Shown here in pieces: positions 1-6,608 of a stretch of DNA of 12,973 nucleotides. A model generated the notes under the pieces. It did not search any database and was not told the origin of the DNA. It worked only from the letters and a program-made list of their open reading frames with translations. The first letter of the stretch is position 1. The number at the start of each line of letters is the position of its first letter. Location of the stretch: the NCBI GenBank assembly GCA_028717165.1, contig JAQUOK010000031.1, positions 1 to 12,973 of the forward strand, written 5' to 3'. This stretch comes from Victivallaceae bacterium (GTDB lineage: Bacteria > Verrucomicrobiota > Lentisphaeria > Victivallales > Victivallaceae). A program made the translations under genes and the position numbers.

Positions 1-999
1 AACGTCGACGCCATGGATGAAGTCGGCCCGGGAGATATTGTCGGGATAATCGGCCCGGACAGTGTTTTTACCGGAGACACGCTGTGCGACAACGCCCGGC
101 AGGTGCTGCTTAACAAAATCGACTTTCCCGAACCGGTTATCTCCATGGCCCTGGAACCGAAGTCGGCAAATGACAAGGACCGTTTGTATTCAAGTCTGGA
201 ATTAATGTGCCGCGAAGACCCCACTCTGGAAATGGAGGAAAGCGAAAATACCGGCCAGCTGATTATTTCGGGCATGGGCGAACTCCATCTGGAAATCTGC
301 ACGCACCGGCTGCAGAATGAGTTCCGGGTCAATATCCGCTACGGCAAACCCCGGGTGGCATTCCGGGAAACGCTGCTTAACTCCTGTACGGTAACCGGGG
401 TTTTTGATAAAATAATCGGCGACCGCGAATTGTATTCCGAGGTGAGCGTCACGCTCCAACCCGAAAAGCTTCCTCAGGGAATCCATGTGGAATCCGCGGT
501 CAGGAACCGGAATATTCCCGGTTCCTGGATAAGAACCGCGGAAAGCACGCTTACCGCGGCTTTGAAGACCGGAGGCAACCTGGGGTATTCCCTGACCTAT
601 ATAAAAGCCGTAATTACCGATATCCGGGGCAGTATCGATAAAACCACCGACGGTTCTGTTGCCGGCGCCGTCATTGACGCGGTCAACCGGGCGATCGCGA
701 CCGGGACCAAACTGCTTGAACCTCTGATGAAGCTGGATATAACCGCACCGGAAGACACGGTCGGTGAAATTACCGGTTATCTGCAGATGCGCCGCTGCAT
801 AATTAACGGCATAGACAATGTGGCGGGTTCGAAAGTGCTGCATTGTGAAGTTCCCCTGGCGGAAATGTTCGGTTTCAGTTCCGCGCTGCCGAAATTGTCC
901 GGAGGCCGGGCTTCTTTCAGCATGGAGCCTTTCGGTTACCAGGAAATTTCCCGGGATGACCTTCAGCGCCTGGGCGATGATAACGCAATCAGTTTTTAA
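1..999 (+). CDS. fusA: EF-G paralogue, EF-G2/recycling type (3' part, 5' truncated by window)
   Basis: The frame is open from base 1 and ends with TAA at 997-999, so this is the C-terminal ~332 residues of a translational GTPase; the G domain lies outside the window. Visible in order are the end of domain II (a GDTLCD motif), domain III (PEPVISMALEP, then GMGELHLEI), domain IV and domain V (PLAEMFGFSSALPKLSGGRA). Domain IV is the telling part: after RETLLNS, where ordinary EF-G carries the GGRGQYGH-type loop, this protein has FDKIIGDRELYSEV. That resembles, from memory, the FDR/LDRTLGDKRH region of human mitochondrial EF-G2 (GFM2) and bacterial spdEFG2 proteins, which act with ribosome recycling factor rather than in translocation. 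The recycling role is inferred from that resemblance. The downstream adaptor gene starts 14 bases after the stop and may share a transcript. Confidence 0.9.
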   Translation, partial: NVDAMDEVGPGDIVGIIGPDSVFTGDTLCDNARQVLLNKIDFPEPVISMALEPKSANDKDRLYSSLELMCREDPTLEMEESENTGQLIISGMGELHLEICTHRLQNEFRVNIRYGKPRVAFRETLLNSCTVTGVFDKIIGDRELYSEVSVTLQPEKLPQGIHVESAVRNRNIPGSWIRTAESTLTAALKTGGNLGYSLTYIKAVITDIRGSIDKTTDGSVAGAVIDAVNRAIATGTKLLEPLMKLDITAPEDTVGEITGYLQMRRCIINGIDNVAGSKVLHCEVPLAEMFGFSSALPKLSGGRASFSMEPFGYQEISRDDLQRLGDDNAISF

Positions 1000-1013
1000 C
1001 CCGGAGGAGTATT

Positions 1014-2429
1014 ATGAAGAAGAAAGCGCTGAACAGTTTCGCTCTGTTCCTGATCCTGTTTTCAAGTCTTGCAACCGCCGCCGGCCGGCCGGGTGTGGAT
1101 TACGCGCTCATCCGGCGCTCACCGCGGAAAAACGTTTTTTTCATGGGCTCGGTGATGCTCTCCCGTTCCGTGAAACTTTCTTTTCTCAGTAACGTCCAGC
1201 TTACCTATGTCGCCTCCGAAAACGAAGTCGTAAGAGGTAAAATCACGGATGCCGACGGCAACACTATTTACCAGGGAGACGCGGTCGCCAAAGCCCGCAG
1301 CACTAAAGAACAGATCATAGTGAATATTGCCGGCCAGAAAGTAAAGAAAACGAAACAGACCCTTAAAGACGCTTCTTTGAACCTGTCCAGAACTAAAAAA
1401 CTCTACGAACGGCATGTTTCCAGCGAACGCCAGCACGAACAGGCGGAAAACGATTACCTGCAGGCGGCCAGCGATTATGACGTTGGCAGGCTGGAACTCC
1501 TTGAAGCTCAGACAAATCTGGAGAATATGACTCTGAACGCCCCTTTTTCCGGGGTCATAGAAAAAGTTTTCGCTTCAGCGGGAAGCTCCTTGTGTGACGA
1601 TCAGCCGGTTCTGGTGCTTTCCGTATTCGATCCGATGTCGGTAAAAGTAGAACTCCATGATGTCGTAACCGACCTCCTGTGCGTCAACGATCAGTATCTG
1701 GTCTATCCGACCGGTTTTCCCCGGCCGGAGCCAGGCTGGCTGAAAACGGAGGAGATTTTCACCAGTTACATGGAACTGTCCGTCAAAAACCGCCTCATTC
1801 CGAAACGGAAACTGAGTCCGGATGAACAGAAACTGCCCAGAATATATTCCCGCATGCGGGTTATTGAAACTCGCGATAAATTATGGGTTCCGGCAAGCGC
1901 CCTTAAAAAAGATAAGGAGGGAACGTTCCTCTGGGTTATATCCCAGAGCGCCGATTGCAGAAAGCTGAAAACCGGAAAAGTCAGGGTAAAAACAGAAAAT
2001 ATGTTCATTCAGAAACGTTCCGCCCAATACCAGGCGGTCGAAACCGCGAACGGTCTGAAAGCTTCCGATATAGTGGCCGTAAGGACGGGAGATAATCTGC
2101 TTGACGGCGGTCTGGCCGTCATGTATGACAGCTGCTGGCTTTTTCAGCCGGACGAAAAAGTCTGGGTATCAATTCCGCATCTGACTGAACATATGTACAC
2201 GGTGCCGAATGATTCCATAAAGACTTTCAGGGAACGCTCCTTCCTGCTGGTCATAGACAACAGCGGCCACGTTGCCCCCATAGAGGTTTTCGTATATGAC
2301 CGTTCCGGGCAGAACGCGGAAATCATCGCCAAAAATCTCAAAACCGAAATGAAAATAATCTGTACCAAAGAATCCGGACTCCTTTATCTTGGACAGAAAG
2401 TGGCGTTAGGCAAAAAAGTTGTTTTTTAA
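1014..2429 (+). CDS. Periplasmic membrane-fusion protein (HlyD/RND-type adaptor), orphan
   Basis: 471 residues from an ATG preceded by a strong GGAGG at 1003-1007. Residues 1-23 look like a Sec signal peptide (KKK, hydrophobic run, ATAA). The body follows the adaptor plan: first lipoyl half ~53-90, a charged helical hairpin ~95-170, second lipoyl half ~172-205 (NAPFSGVIEKV), then a beta-barrel region. This family bridges an inner-membrane RND or ABC pump to an outer-membrane channel. Two things are odd. It is about 100 residues longer than a typical ~370-residue adaptor, and the C-terminus seems to hold two membrane-proximal-like modules: ~291-371 (LWVPASAL, GTFLWVI, ANGL, GGLAV) and ~396-465 (YTVPNDSI, SFLLVID, GLLYLGQKVAL). 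No pump or channel gene is adjacent; the next gene is convergent purQ. Family assignment is solid, substrate unknown. Confidence 0.82.
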   Translation: MKKKALNSFALFLILFSSLATAAGRPGVDYALIRRSPRKNVFFMGSVMLSRSVKLSFLSNVQLTYVASENEVVRGKITDADGNTIYQGDAVAKARSTKEQIIVNIAGQKVKKTKQTLKDASLNLSRTKKLYERHVSSERQHEQAENDYLQAASDYDVGRLELLEAQTNLENMTLNAPFSGVIEKVFASAGSSLCDDQPVLVLSVFDPMSVKVELHDVVTDLLCVNDQYLVYPTGFPRPEPGWLKTEEIFTSYMELSVKNRLIPKRKLSPDEQKLPRIYSRMRVIETRDKLWVPASALKKDKEGTFLWVISQSADCRKLKTGKVRVKTENMFIQKRSAQYQAVETANGLKASDIVAVRTGDNLLDGGLAVMYDSCWLFQPDEKVWVSIPHLTEHMYTVPNDSIKTFRERSFLLVIDNSGHVAPIEVFVYDRSGQNAEIIAKNLKTEMKIICTKESGLLYLGQKVALGKKVVF

Positions 2430-3235
2430 CCGGCCTGCGCAACCACAAAATCCACGGCGTTGCGGAAGAAAATGACGCCTTCGCCTTCGGCGGCAAGCCT
2501 GCCTTCGAGTTTTTCTTTGGTCCAGGTCGGGGAATTAAACGGTGATAAAAAGGCTTCGGGGTGCGGCATCAGACCGAAAATCCGGCCGCTTTCGTCGCAG
2601 ATACCGGCAATGGCGTTTAACGCGCCGTTCGGGTTGGCCGGGAAATCCGTTGCGACGGAACCGTCCTCTTCAGCGTAACGCAGGGCGACCAGATTCCTGC
2701 TCTCAAGCTCCGCCAGAACATTTTCATCGGCAACCAGTTTACCTTCGCCGTGCCTTACCGGCAGCTTTACCAGATCGATACCGTGGGTGAACACGCATGG
2801 GGAATCGGGATTGGCTTTCAGATATACCCAGTCGTCACGGAAAACACCGCTGTCGTTATGAGCGAGAGCGACTTCCTGTTCAAACAGCCTGCCGTCCAGG
2901 GCCGGAACCAGTCCCAGACGGGTTAAAGTCTGGAAGCCGTTGCATATTCCGATAACCAGTTTGCCGTCGGCGACAAACTGCTTGAGCTCATCCCGGAGTT
3001 TCGCTTTTATGCGGTTCGCGAAAACGGTTCCGGCTCCGAGATGGTCACCGAATGAAAAACCGCCGATAAAGGCGAGAATATGATATTCGTTTAAACTGCG
3101 TTTACCGTTAAGGAGGTCATTCAAATGCACCATTTCAGGAGCAGCGCCGCAAAGCTTGAATGCCGCGGCGGTTTCTTTTTCGCAATTCAGGCCGAATCCG
3201 GTTATGACAAGGACTTTCACATCTGACTTTTTCAT
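2426..3235 (-). CDS. purQ: Phosphoribosylformylglycinamidine synthase glutaminase subunit (PurQ)
   Basis: 269 residues, a class I glutamine amidotransferase. It hydrolyses glutamine to supply ammonia to PurL for FGAR to FGAM conversion in cytoplasmic de novo purine synthesis. Visible landmarks are GGFSFGD at 58-64, the nucleophile elbow GICNGFQ with Cys98, the RHGEGK motif at 161-166, and the catalytic His225/Glu227 in MPHPEAF. All three triad residues are present. It is longer than the ~225-residue PurQ of Bacillus-type systems, fitting the ~260-270-residue form related to the C-terminal domain of large PurL. The start ATG (complement of 3233-3235) has AGGA about seven bases upstream. Its stop overlaps the stop of the convergent adaptor gene in a shared TTAA. 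The aminotransferase gene lies 92 bases upstream on the same strand; no terminator is visible between them, so cotranscription is likely. Confidence 0.95.
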   Translation of the reverse strand: MKKSDVKVLVITGFGLNCEKETAAAFKLCGAAPEMVHLNDLLNGKRSLNEYHILAFIGGFSFGDHLGAGTVFANRIKAKLRDELKQFVADGKLVIGICNGFQTLTRLGLVPALDGRLFEQEVALAHNDSGVFRDDWVYLKANPDSPCVFTHGIDLVKLPVRHGEGKLVADENVLAELESRNLVALRYAEEDGSVATDFPANPNGALNAIAGICDESGRIFGLMPHPEAFLSPFNSPTWTKEKLEGRLAAEGEGVIFFRNAVDFVVAQAG

Positions 3236-3327
3236 TATTTTTCCTGATATATTGATTTCTGGTAATTTTTACAAGTTAACCGTATATCCGCCAAAAGCAA
3301 ATCTTCTTATCAGAGATACCTCAAAAC

Positions 3328-4506
3328 TTAAAGCGAGGCACAGAAATCCTTCAGCCTTGCGGCGGCTTTCCTGATATTATCTTCGCCGCAGGCGTATGAC
3401 AGCCTGATCTGGCCCGGAGCCGCGAACGCTTCGCATGGGATGGCGGCAACTTTCTGTTCGTCCAGGAGCTTCGAACAGAATTCGCTGCTGCTCAGGCCGA
3501 AAGATGAAATATCGCACAGCAGATAGAAAGCGCCCTGCGGACGAATACAGCTTACGCCCGGAATCGCGCTGACCAGCGAATAGATCAGATCGCGGCGCGC
3601 AGCGAAAGCCAGGCGCATTTTTTCGACTTCAGCGTCAACTTCCTTTAAGGCCGTAACAGCGGCGTACTGTGCGAAAGTCGTCGGGTTTGAAGTGGTATGG
3701 CTCTGAAACGCGGCGATTTTTTTAGTGAGCCACAAAGGAGCGGTCAAATACCCCAGGCGCCAGCCGGTCATGGCATAGGCTTTGCTTAAACCGTTGACCG
3801 TAATGGTGAGCTCATTGATTTTGTCATTCAGGGAAGCGATGCTTACATGGGGTTTGTCATCGTCATAAACCAGTCTTTCATAAATCTCGTCGGACAGAAC
3901 CATGAAGTTTTCAGCTACGGCAACAGCAGCGATTTTTTCGAGCGTTTCCTTACGGTAAACCGCGCCGGTCGGGTTTGACGGCGTGTTAAGTATCAGCAGG
4001 CGGGTATTTTCCGTTACCGCCGCTTCCAGTTCGGACGGCAGGAGTTCATAATTGTTTTCCGGCCTGGTCCCGATAATCACGCATCTGGCGCCTGTCGCCT
4101 TAACTATCTCCTCATAGCTCAGCCAGAACGGGGCCGGCAGGATGACTTCGTCGCCGGGGCCGCAAAGCGCCGCAACCGCACTGAAAACTGAAAATTTAGC
4201 TCCGGGAGCAATAATGACCTGGGCGGGGGTTGTTTTAATGCCGTTTTCCCTGGAAAATTTTTCAACAACCGCCTCCTTGAGTTCCATGATCCCGCTTGCC
4301 GGCGTATATCCGGTCTTGCCTTCGTTCAAAGCTTTGATCGCGGCCTGCTTGATGATTTCCGGCGTATCGAAATCAGGCTCTCCGGCCGACAGACTGCAGA
4401 CGTCAACCCCCCGCGCTTTCAGGGCTTTGGCCGCGGCGGTTATGGCAAGGGTCGCCGACGGCGTCAGGCCGCCCATGAAACCTCTGGAATTCTGAATATC
4501 TTTCAT
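3328..4506 (-). CDS. aspC: PLP-dependent class I aminotransferase, aspartate aminotransferase type
   Basis: 392 residues, the usual length for the I-beta/Igamma aspartate aminotransferases of Thermus and Bacillus, which interconvert aspartate/2-oxoglutarate and oxaloacetate/glutamate; relatives also act on prephenate or aromatic acids. Landmarks: AGEPDFDTP at 41-49, GYTPASG, NTPSNPTGA (Asn178), DEIYE (Asp206, Tyr209), the PLP lysine in NGLSKAYAMTGWRLGY (Lys242), and the carboxylate-binding arginine in QIRLSYA (Arg368). All are intact, so it should be active; exact substrate cannot be settled by eye. The start ATG (complement of 4504-4506) has a GGGAGA Shine-Dalgarno (complement of 4513-4518). 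Upstream lies a 253-base divergent spacer with an inverted repeat that would fall in its 5' leader. purQ follows 92 bases downstream on the same strand. Confidence 0.92.
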   Translation of the reverse strand: MKDIQNSRGFMGGLTPSATLAITAAAKALKARGVDVCSLSAGEPDFDTPEIIKQAAIKALNEGKTGYTPASGIMELKEAVVEKFSRENGIKTTPAQVIIAPGAKFSVFSAVAALCGPGDEVILPAPFWLSYEEIVKATGARCVIIGTRPENNYELLPSELEAAVTENTRLLILNTPSNPTGAVYRKETLEKIAAVAVAENFMVLSDEIYERLVYDDDKPHVSIASLNDKINELTITVNGLSKAYAMTGWRLGYLTAPLWLTKKIAAFQSHTTSNPTTFAQYAAVTALKEVDAEVEKMRLAFAARRDLIYSLVSAIPGVSCIRPQGAFYLLCDISSFGLSSSEFCSKLLDEQKVAAIPCEAFAAPGQIRLSYACGEDNIRKAAARLKDFCASL

Positions 4507-4566
4507 ATAGTTCTCCCATGTATTTGTATGTTGAAAATGGAAAAATCAGTCCCGCTGCGATAAACT

Positions 4567-4634
4567 CTTGCGGAAGAAAATCTCCGCAGGAGTCGCGAGC
4601 TAATATATATAGCCATTTTTTTGGAAAAATCCAA
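4567..4634. promoter_or_regulatory. Inverted repeats in divergent spacer upstream of aminotransferase gene
   Basis: The 253-base spacer 4507-4759 separates divergent genes. It holds two small inverted repeats. At 4567-4590, CTTGCGGA pairs with TCCGCAGG (one G-T pair) around an 8-base loop, 61-84 bases upstream of the aminotransferase start, so it would be in that gene's leader RNA if transcription starts beyond it. At 4621-4634, TTGGA and TCCAA flank AAAA. No T-run follows either on the aminotransferase side, so neither looks like a terminator. A TATATATAT run at 4602-4610 lies between them. No convincing promoter pair could be fixed here. Confidence 0.3.
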
Positions 4635-4759
4635 TTCCAAGCGATTATTTTCCCGAATTTGCCGCTTTTCCCGCGGAAGCGCTTTAAAAATGAAGATAAA
4701 CAGAGTATATTAACAGTAAGCTCATAAGCATAAATAAAAAAGACATACGGATATTAAAC

Positions 4760-5011
4760 ATGGTTGCTCCGAAAGGATATTCGAACAAACAATCGGCAAT
4801 GCTGCTGGGCCTCGGACTTGACAATAAAGACGGCCATAAGCGGGTTACCAAGGGCGAAAACTTTTATTTAGTCGGCGGTTCCGAGGAGACTCACGACCAT
4901 ATGGTGGAAACCGCCGTCAAGGTAAACGAAAAACTTGCCAAAAAAGGCAAGCATCTGTCAGAGGTTTCCAAGGAAGAATTTACCGATATAATCCGTGAAG
5001 CCAGTTCCTAA
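4760..5011 (+). CDS. Small conserved-looking protein of unknown function, 83 residues
   Basis: I do not recognise this family. It is an ATG-started 83-residue soluble protein with no signal peptide or membrane segment. The first half is rich in Gly, Asn and Lys (APKGYSNKQSAMLLGLGLDN, then GHKRVTKGENFYLVGGSEETHDHM), the second half looks helical and charged (ETAVKVNEKLAKKGKHLSEVSKEEFTDIIREA). The Lys/His/Gly-rich N-terminus and an alternation of short strands and helices suggest a compact fold, possibly with a ligand- or nucleic-acid-binding surface, but that is a guess. There is no clear Shine-Dalgarno before the ATG, unlike most genes here. Codon choice and third-position GC match the neighbours, which supports a real gene. 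prmC starts 111 bases downstream, with a tandem repeat in the gap. Confidence 0.75.
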   Translation: MVAPKGYSNKQSAMLLGLGLDNKDGHKRVTKGENFYLVGGSEETHDHMVETAVKVNEKLAKKGKHLSEVSKEEFTDIIREASS

Positions 5012-5024
5012 CCCCGTTTTTATT

Positions 5025-5053
5025 GAACATCGAACATCGAATGAATGACGAAT
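5025..5053. repeat. Short tandem repeat (GAACATC x2 plus degenerate GAAT/GACGAAT units)
   Basis: GAACATC occurs twice in direct succession at 5025-5031 and 5032-5038 and runs into GAATGAATGACGAAT (5039-5053), a degenerate continuation of the same GAAxxxx pattern. It sits in the 111-base gap between the 83-residue protein gene and prmC and is not translated in either gene. Such GAACATC-like arrays look like intergenic filler repeats; whether this one recurs elsewhere in the genome cannot be seen from the window. Confidence 0.6.
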
Positions 5054-5122
5054 AAAAATGCCGGATGTAACGGCCTTAAACCTTAATACTCTCTTGTGGA
5101 ATTTATATTCCGCCAAACCTGT

Positions 5123-5962
5123 ATGAATTACATTCAAGCTGTTAAGAATACCGCTCTCCGTCTGCAAAATGCCGGAATTGAGGGAGTTGCGACGGAAAGT
5201 GAATTGATCCTTTCCGAACTTGCCGGATGTTCCCGGGCGGAACTCTTTCTGCACCCTGACCGTCAAGTCCTGCGGGAAACCGCGGAAGCCCTTGAAAAAA
5301 TCGTTCGCCGCCGGGAAAAACGCGAACCTCTGCAGTATATCCTCGGCTATGCCTGGTTCATGAAACTCAAACTGCTGGTCACCCCTGCCGTACTCATTCC
5401 GCGCCCGGAAACGGAACTCCTGGTCGAACGGCTCATTAAAACCGCCCCCCCTGGGGGAACGGTACTGGATTTGGGAACCGGAAGCGGGGCGATCGCGCTG
5501 GCTCTGGCCCATGAACGCGGCGATCTGCGGATTACCGGGGTTGACGTCAGCAGTGAAGCTTTACGGGTCGCCGCCGCCAATCGGGAAAAATATGGGCTGG
5601 ACCACGTTGAACTGCTGCAGAGCGATTTGTTTTCCGGACTCCGGGGACGCCGTTTCGACTGTATTGCCGCCAACCTGCCGTACGTCAGCGCAAAAGAATA
5701 TTCTGAACTCATGCCGGAAGTCAGGAACTTTGAACCTGAACTCGCGCTCACCGCTCCCGAAGACGGCCTGCTGTTGATCTGTGACTGCATAAAAGCAGCT
5801 CCGGCGCATCTGCTTCCGGGCGGAACTATAATTTTCGAAACGGGTATAACGCAGGGCCGGAAGATTGGCGCAGCTTTAAATGACGTGGGGAAATTTAAAA
5901 ATATCGAGATTATCCCGGATTATTCCCGGCGCGACCGTTTTGTTGCGGCAAAACTGAAATAA
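5123..5962 (+). CDS. prmC: Peptide chain release factor N5-glutamine methyltransferase (PrmC/HemK)
   Basis: PrmC uses S-adenosylmethionine to methylate the glutamine of the GGQ motif of RF1 and RF2, raising termination efficiency. From ATG 5123 the protein has 279 residues, matching the ~277 of E. coli. An in-frame GTG at 5096 would add nine residues; neither start has a clear Shine-Dalgarno, and the N-terminal helix alignment favours 5123. Landmarks: helical N-terminal domain ~1-75, the linker motif VLIPRPETE (90-98), SAM motif I DLGTGSGAIAL (116-126), acidic Asp141 after motif I, and the glutamine-binding NxPY motif as NLPY at 184-187. The canonical form is NPPY; the Asn and Tyr are kept and only the second Pro is Leu. 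It converges on the small membrane-protein gene with an 8-base gap. Identification is firm. Confidence 0.94.
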   Translation: MNYIQAVKNTALRLQNAGIEGVATESELILSELAGCSRAELFLHPDRQVLRETAEALEKIVRRREKREPLQYILGYAWFMKLKLLVTPAVLIPRPETELLVERLIKTAPPGGTVLDLGTGSGAIALALAHERGDLRITGVDVSSEALRVAAANREKYGLDHVELLQSDLFSGLRGRRFDCIAANLPYVSAKEYSELMPEVRNFEPELALTAPEDGLLLICDCIKAAPAHLLPGGTIIFETGITQGRKIGAALNDVGKFKNIEIIPDYSRRDRFVAAKLK

Positions 5963-5970
5963 AACCGGAC

Positions 5971-6285
5971 TCAATCCTGAATTACTTCTTCTTCCTCAAC
6001 TAATTCGTATTCAAGCCCGTTAAGCGGATTGGCGTTTTTTTGCGCTTCGATCAGCTCGATAAGCAGTTTATTTGTCCGTCTCTGTTCAACGGTAAGTTCC
6101 TGAAAGGAAATTTGCATTTTGCGGATATTTGTTCCCATTCCGGTAAGATCGGTCTCGACATTTTTACGGAAGGAAGTAAACTGGGAGCATAGTTTTGAAA
6201 ACTTCGCAAGCGTAAGAATAAAGATCAGCCAGGTTAATGCGCAGCCTACACCGAGGATAATATATTCTACAGGAAGTTTCGCCAT
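5971..6285 (-). CDS. Small single-pass membrane protein with coiled-coil-like tail
   Basis: 104 residues, family not recognised. One hydrophobic helix spans ~8-27 (YIILGVGCALTWLIFILTLA), followed by a polar helical stretch ~30-82 (FSKLCSQFTSFRKNVETD, then QISFQELTVEQRRTNKLLIELIEAQK) with heptad-like hydrophobics, and an acidic C-terminus (EYELVEEEEVIQD). No positive-cluster signal peptide precedes the helix, so it is probably an N-terminal membrane anchor with the coiled coil projecting into one compartment. The ATG (complement of 6283-6285) has an excellent GGAGG (complement of 6294-6298) eight bases away, which is the best support for its being a gene. It is convergent with prmC and divergent from the lipoprotein gene. 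An anchoring or scaffold role is conceivable but unsupported. Confidence 0.75.
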   Translation of the reverse strand: MAKLPVEYIILGVGCALTWLIFILTLAKFSKLCSQFTSFRKNVETDLTGMGTNIRKMQISFQELTVEQRRTNKLLIELIEAQKNANPLNGLEYELVEEEEVIQD

Positions 6286-6560
6286 CTAACAGTCCTCCGG
6301 TAACGAATTCAAATTAAATTATCATCATATAAAAATACATTATGAGCCCGATTTTGCAAGCCGTTATGGAAAAATAATACTATGAATATTAATTTAGTCC
6401 GCAAAATTCACGCCGGGCACAGCCGTTCATTTTTCTACGGCATGATACCTTTGCCGTCGTGCGGAAAAACCTGATTTGTCCGACAATTTTGGCGCCGCTT
6501 GTCGGTCCGGTCCCTTATTTTTATTGGCAAGGAAGCGGTTTTCTCCTTGTATTTAGCGTC
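6286..6560. other. AT-rich divergent spacer with several small hairpins
   Basis: No gene is seen here. The first ~110 bases are AT-rich, as expected for promoters of the minus-strand gene. From ~6420 GC rises and small inverted repeats cluster: GCCGT/ACGGC at 6422-6426 and 6437-6441; an imperfect pair GCATGA/TCGTGC at 6440-6445 and 6457-6462; and CCGACAA/TTGTCGG at 6480-6486 and 6499-6505 around a 12-base loop containing GGCGCC. After the last one comes TTATTTTTATT from 6515, ten bases past the stem, too far for a standard intrinsic terminator. The block could be a leader, a small RNA or a decayed element. Confidence 0.35.
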
Positions 6561-6590
6561 TTTACAGTTTATTTTTATTAAAATTATAAT
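6561..6590 (+). promoter_or_regulatory. Sigma-70-like promoter for the lipoprotein operon
   Basis: TTTACA at 6561-6566 and a perfect TATAAT at 6585-6590 are separated by 18 bases of AT-rich DNA. Start of transcription would fall near 6597, leaving a leader of only about 12 bases that begins at the GGAAGG ribosome-binding site (6597-6602) of the lipoprotein gene. The match is strong, but the very short leader is a reason for caution; AT-rich spacers produce such matches by chance. Confidence 0.5.
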
Positions 6591-6608
6591 AAGAATGGAA
6601 GGTATAAG

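Noticed and set aside
202..843. 213-residue open frame on the minus strand inside the EF-G gene
   Set aside because: It lies wholly opposite a clearly conserved EF-G sequence and has no domain pattern of its own; high GC at third positions keeps antisense frames open.
4518..4727. 69-residue plus-strand open frame in the divergent spacer
   Set aside because: It spans the aminotransferase ribosome-binding site and leader, is AT-rich with no sensible protein composition, and lacks a Shine-Dalgarno site.
4958..5512. 184-residue minus-strand open frame over the start of prmC
   Set aside because: Antisense to well-conserved PrmC motifs and to the end of the 83-residue gene; composition is shadow-like (Arg/Gly/Phe-rich).
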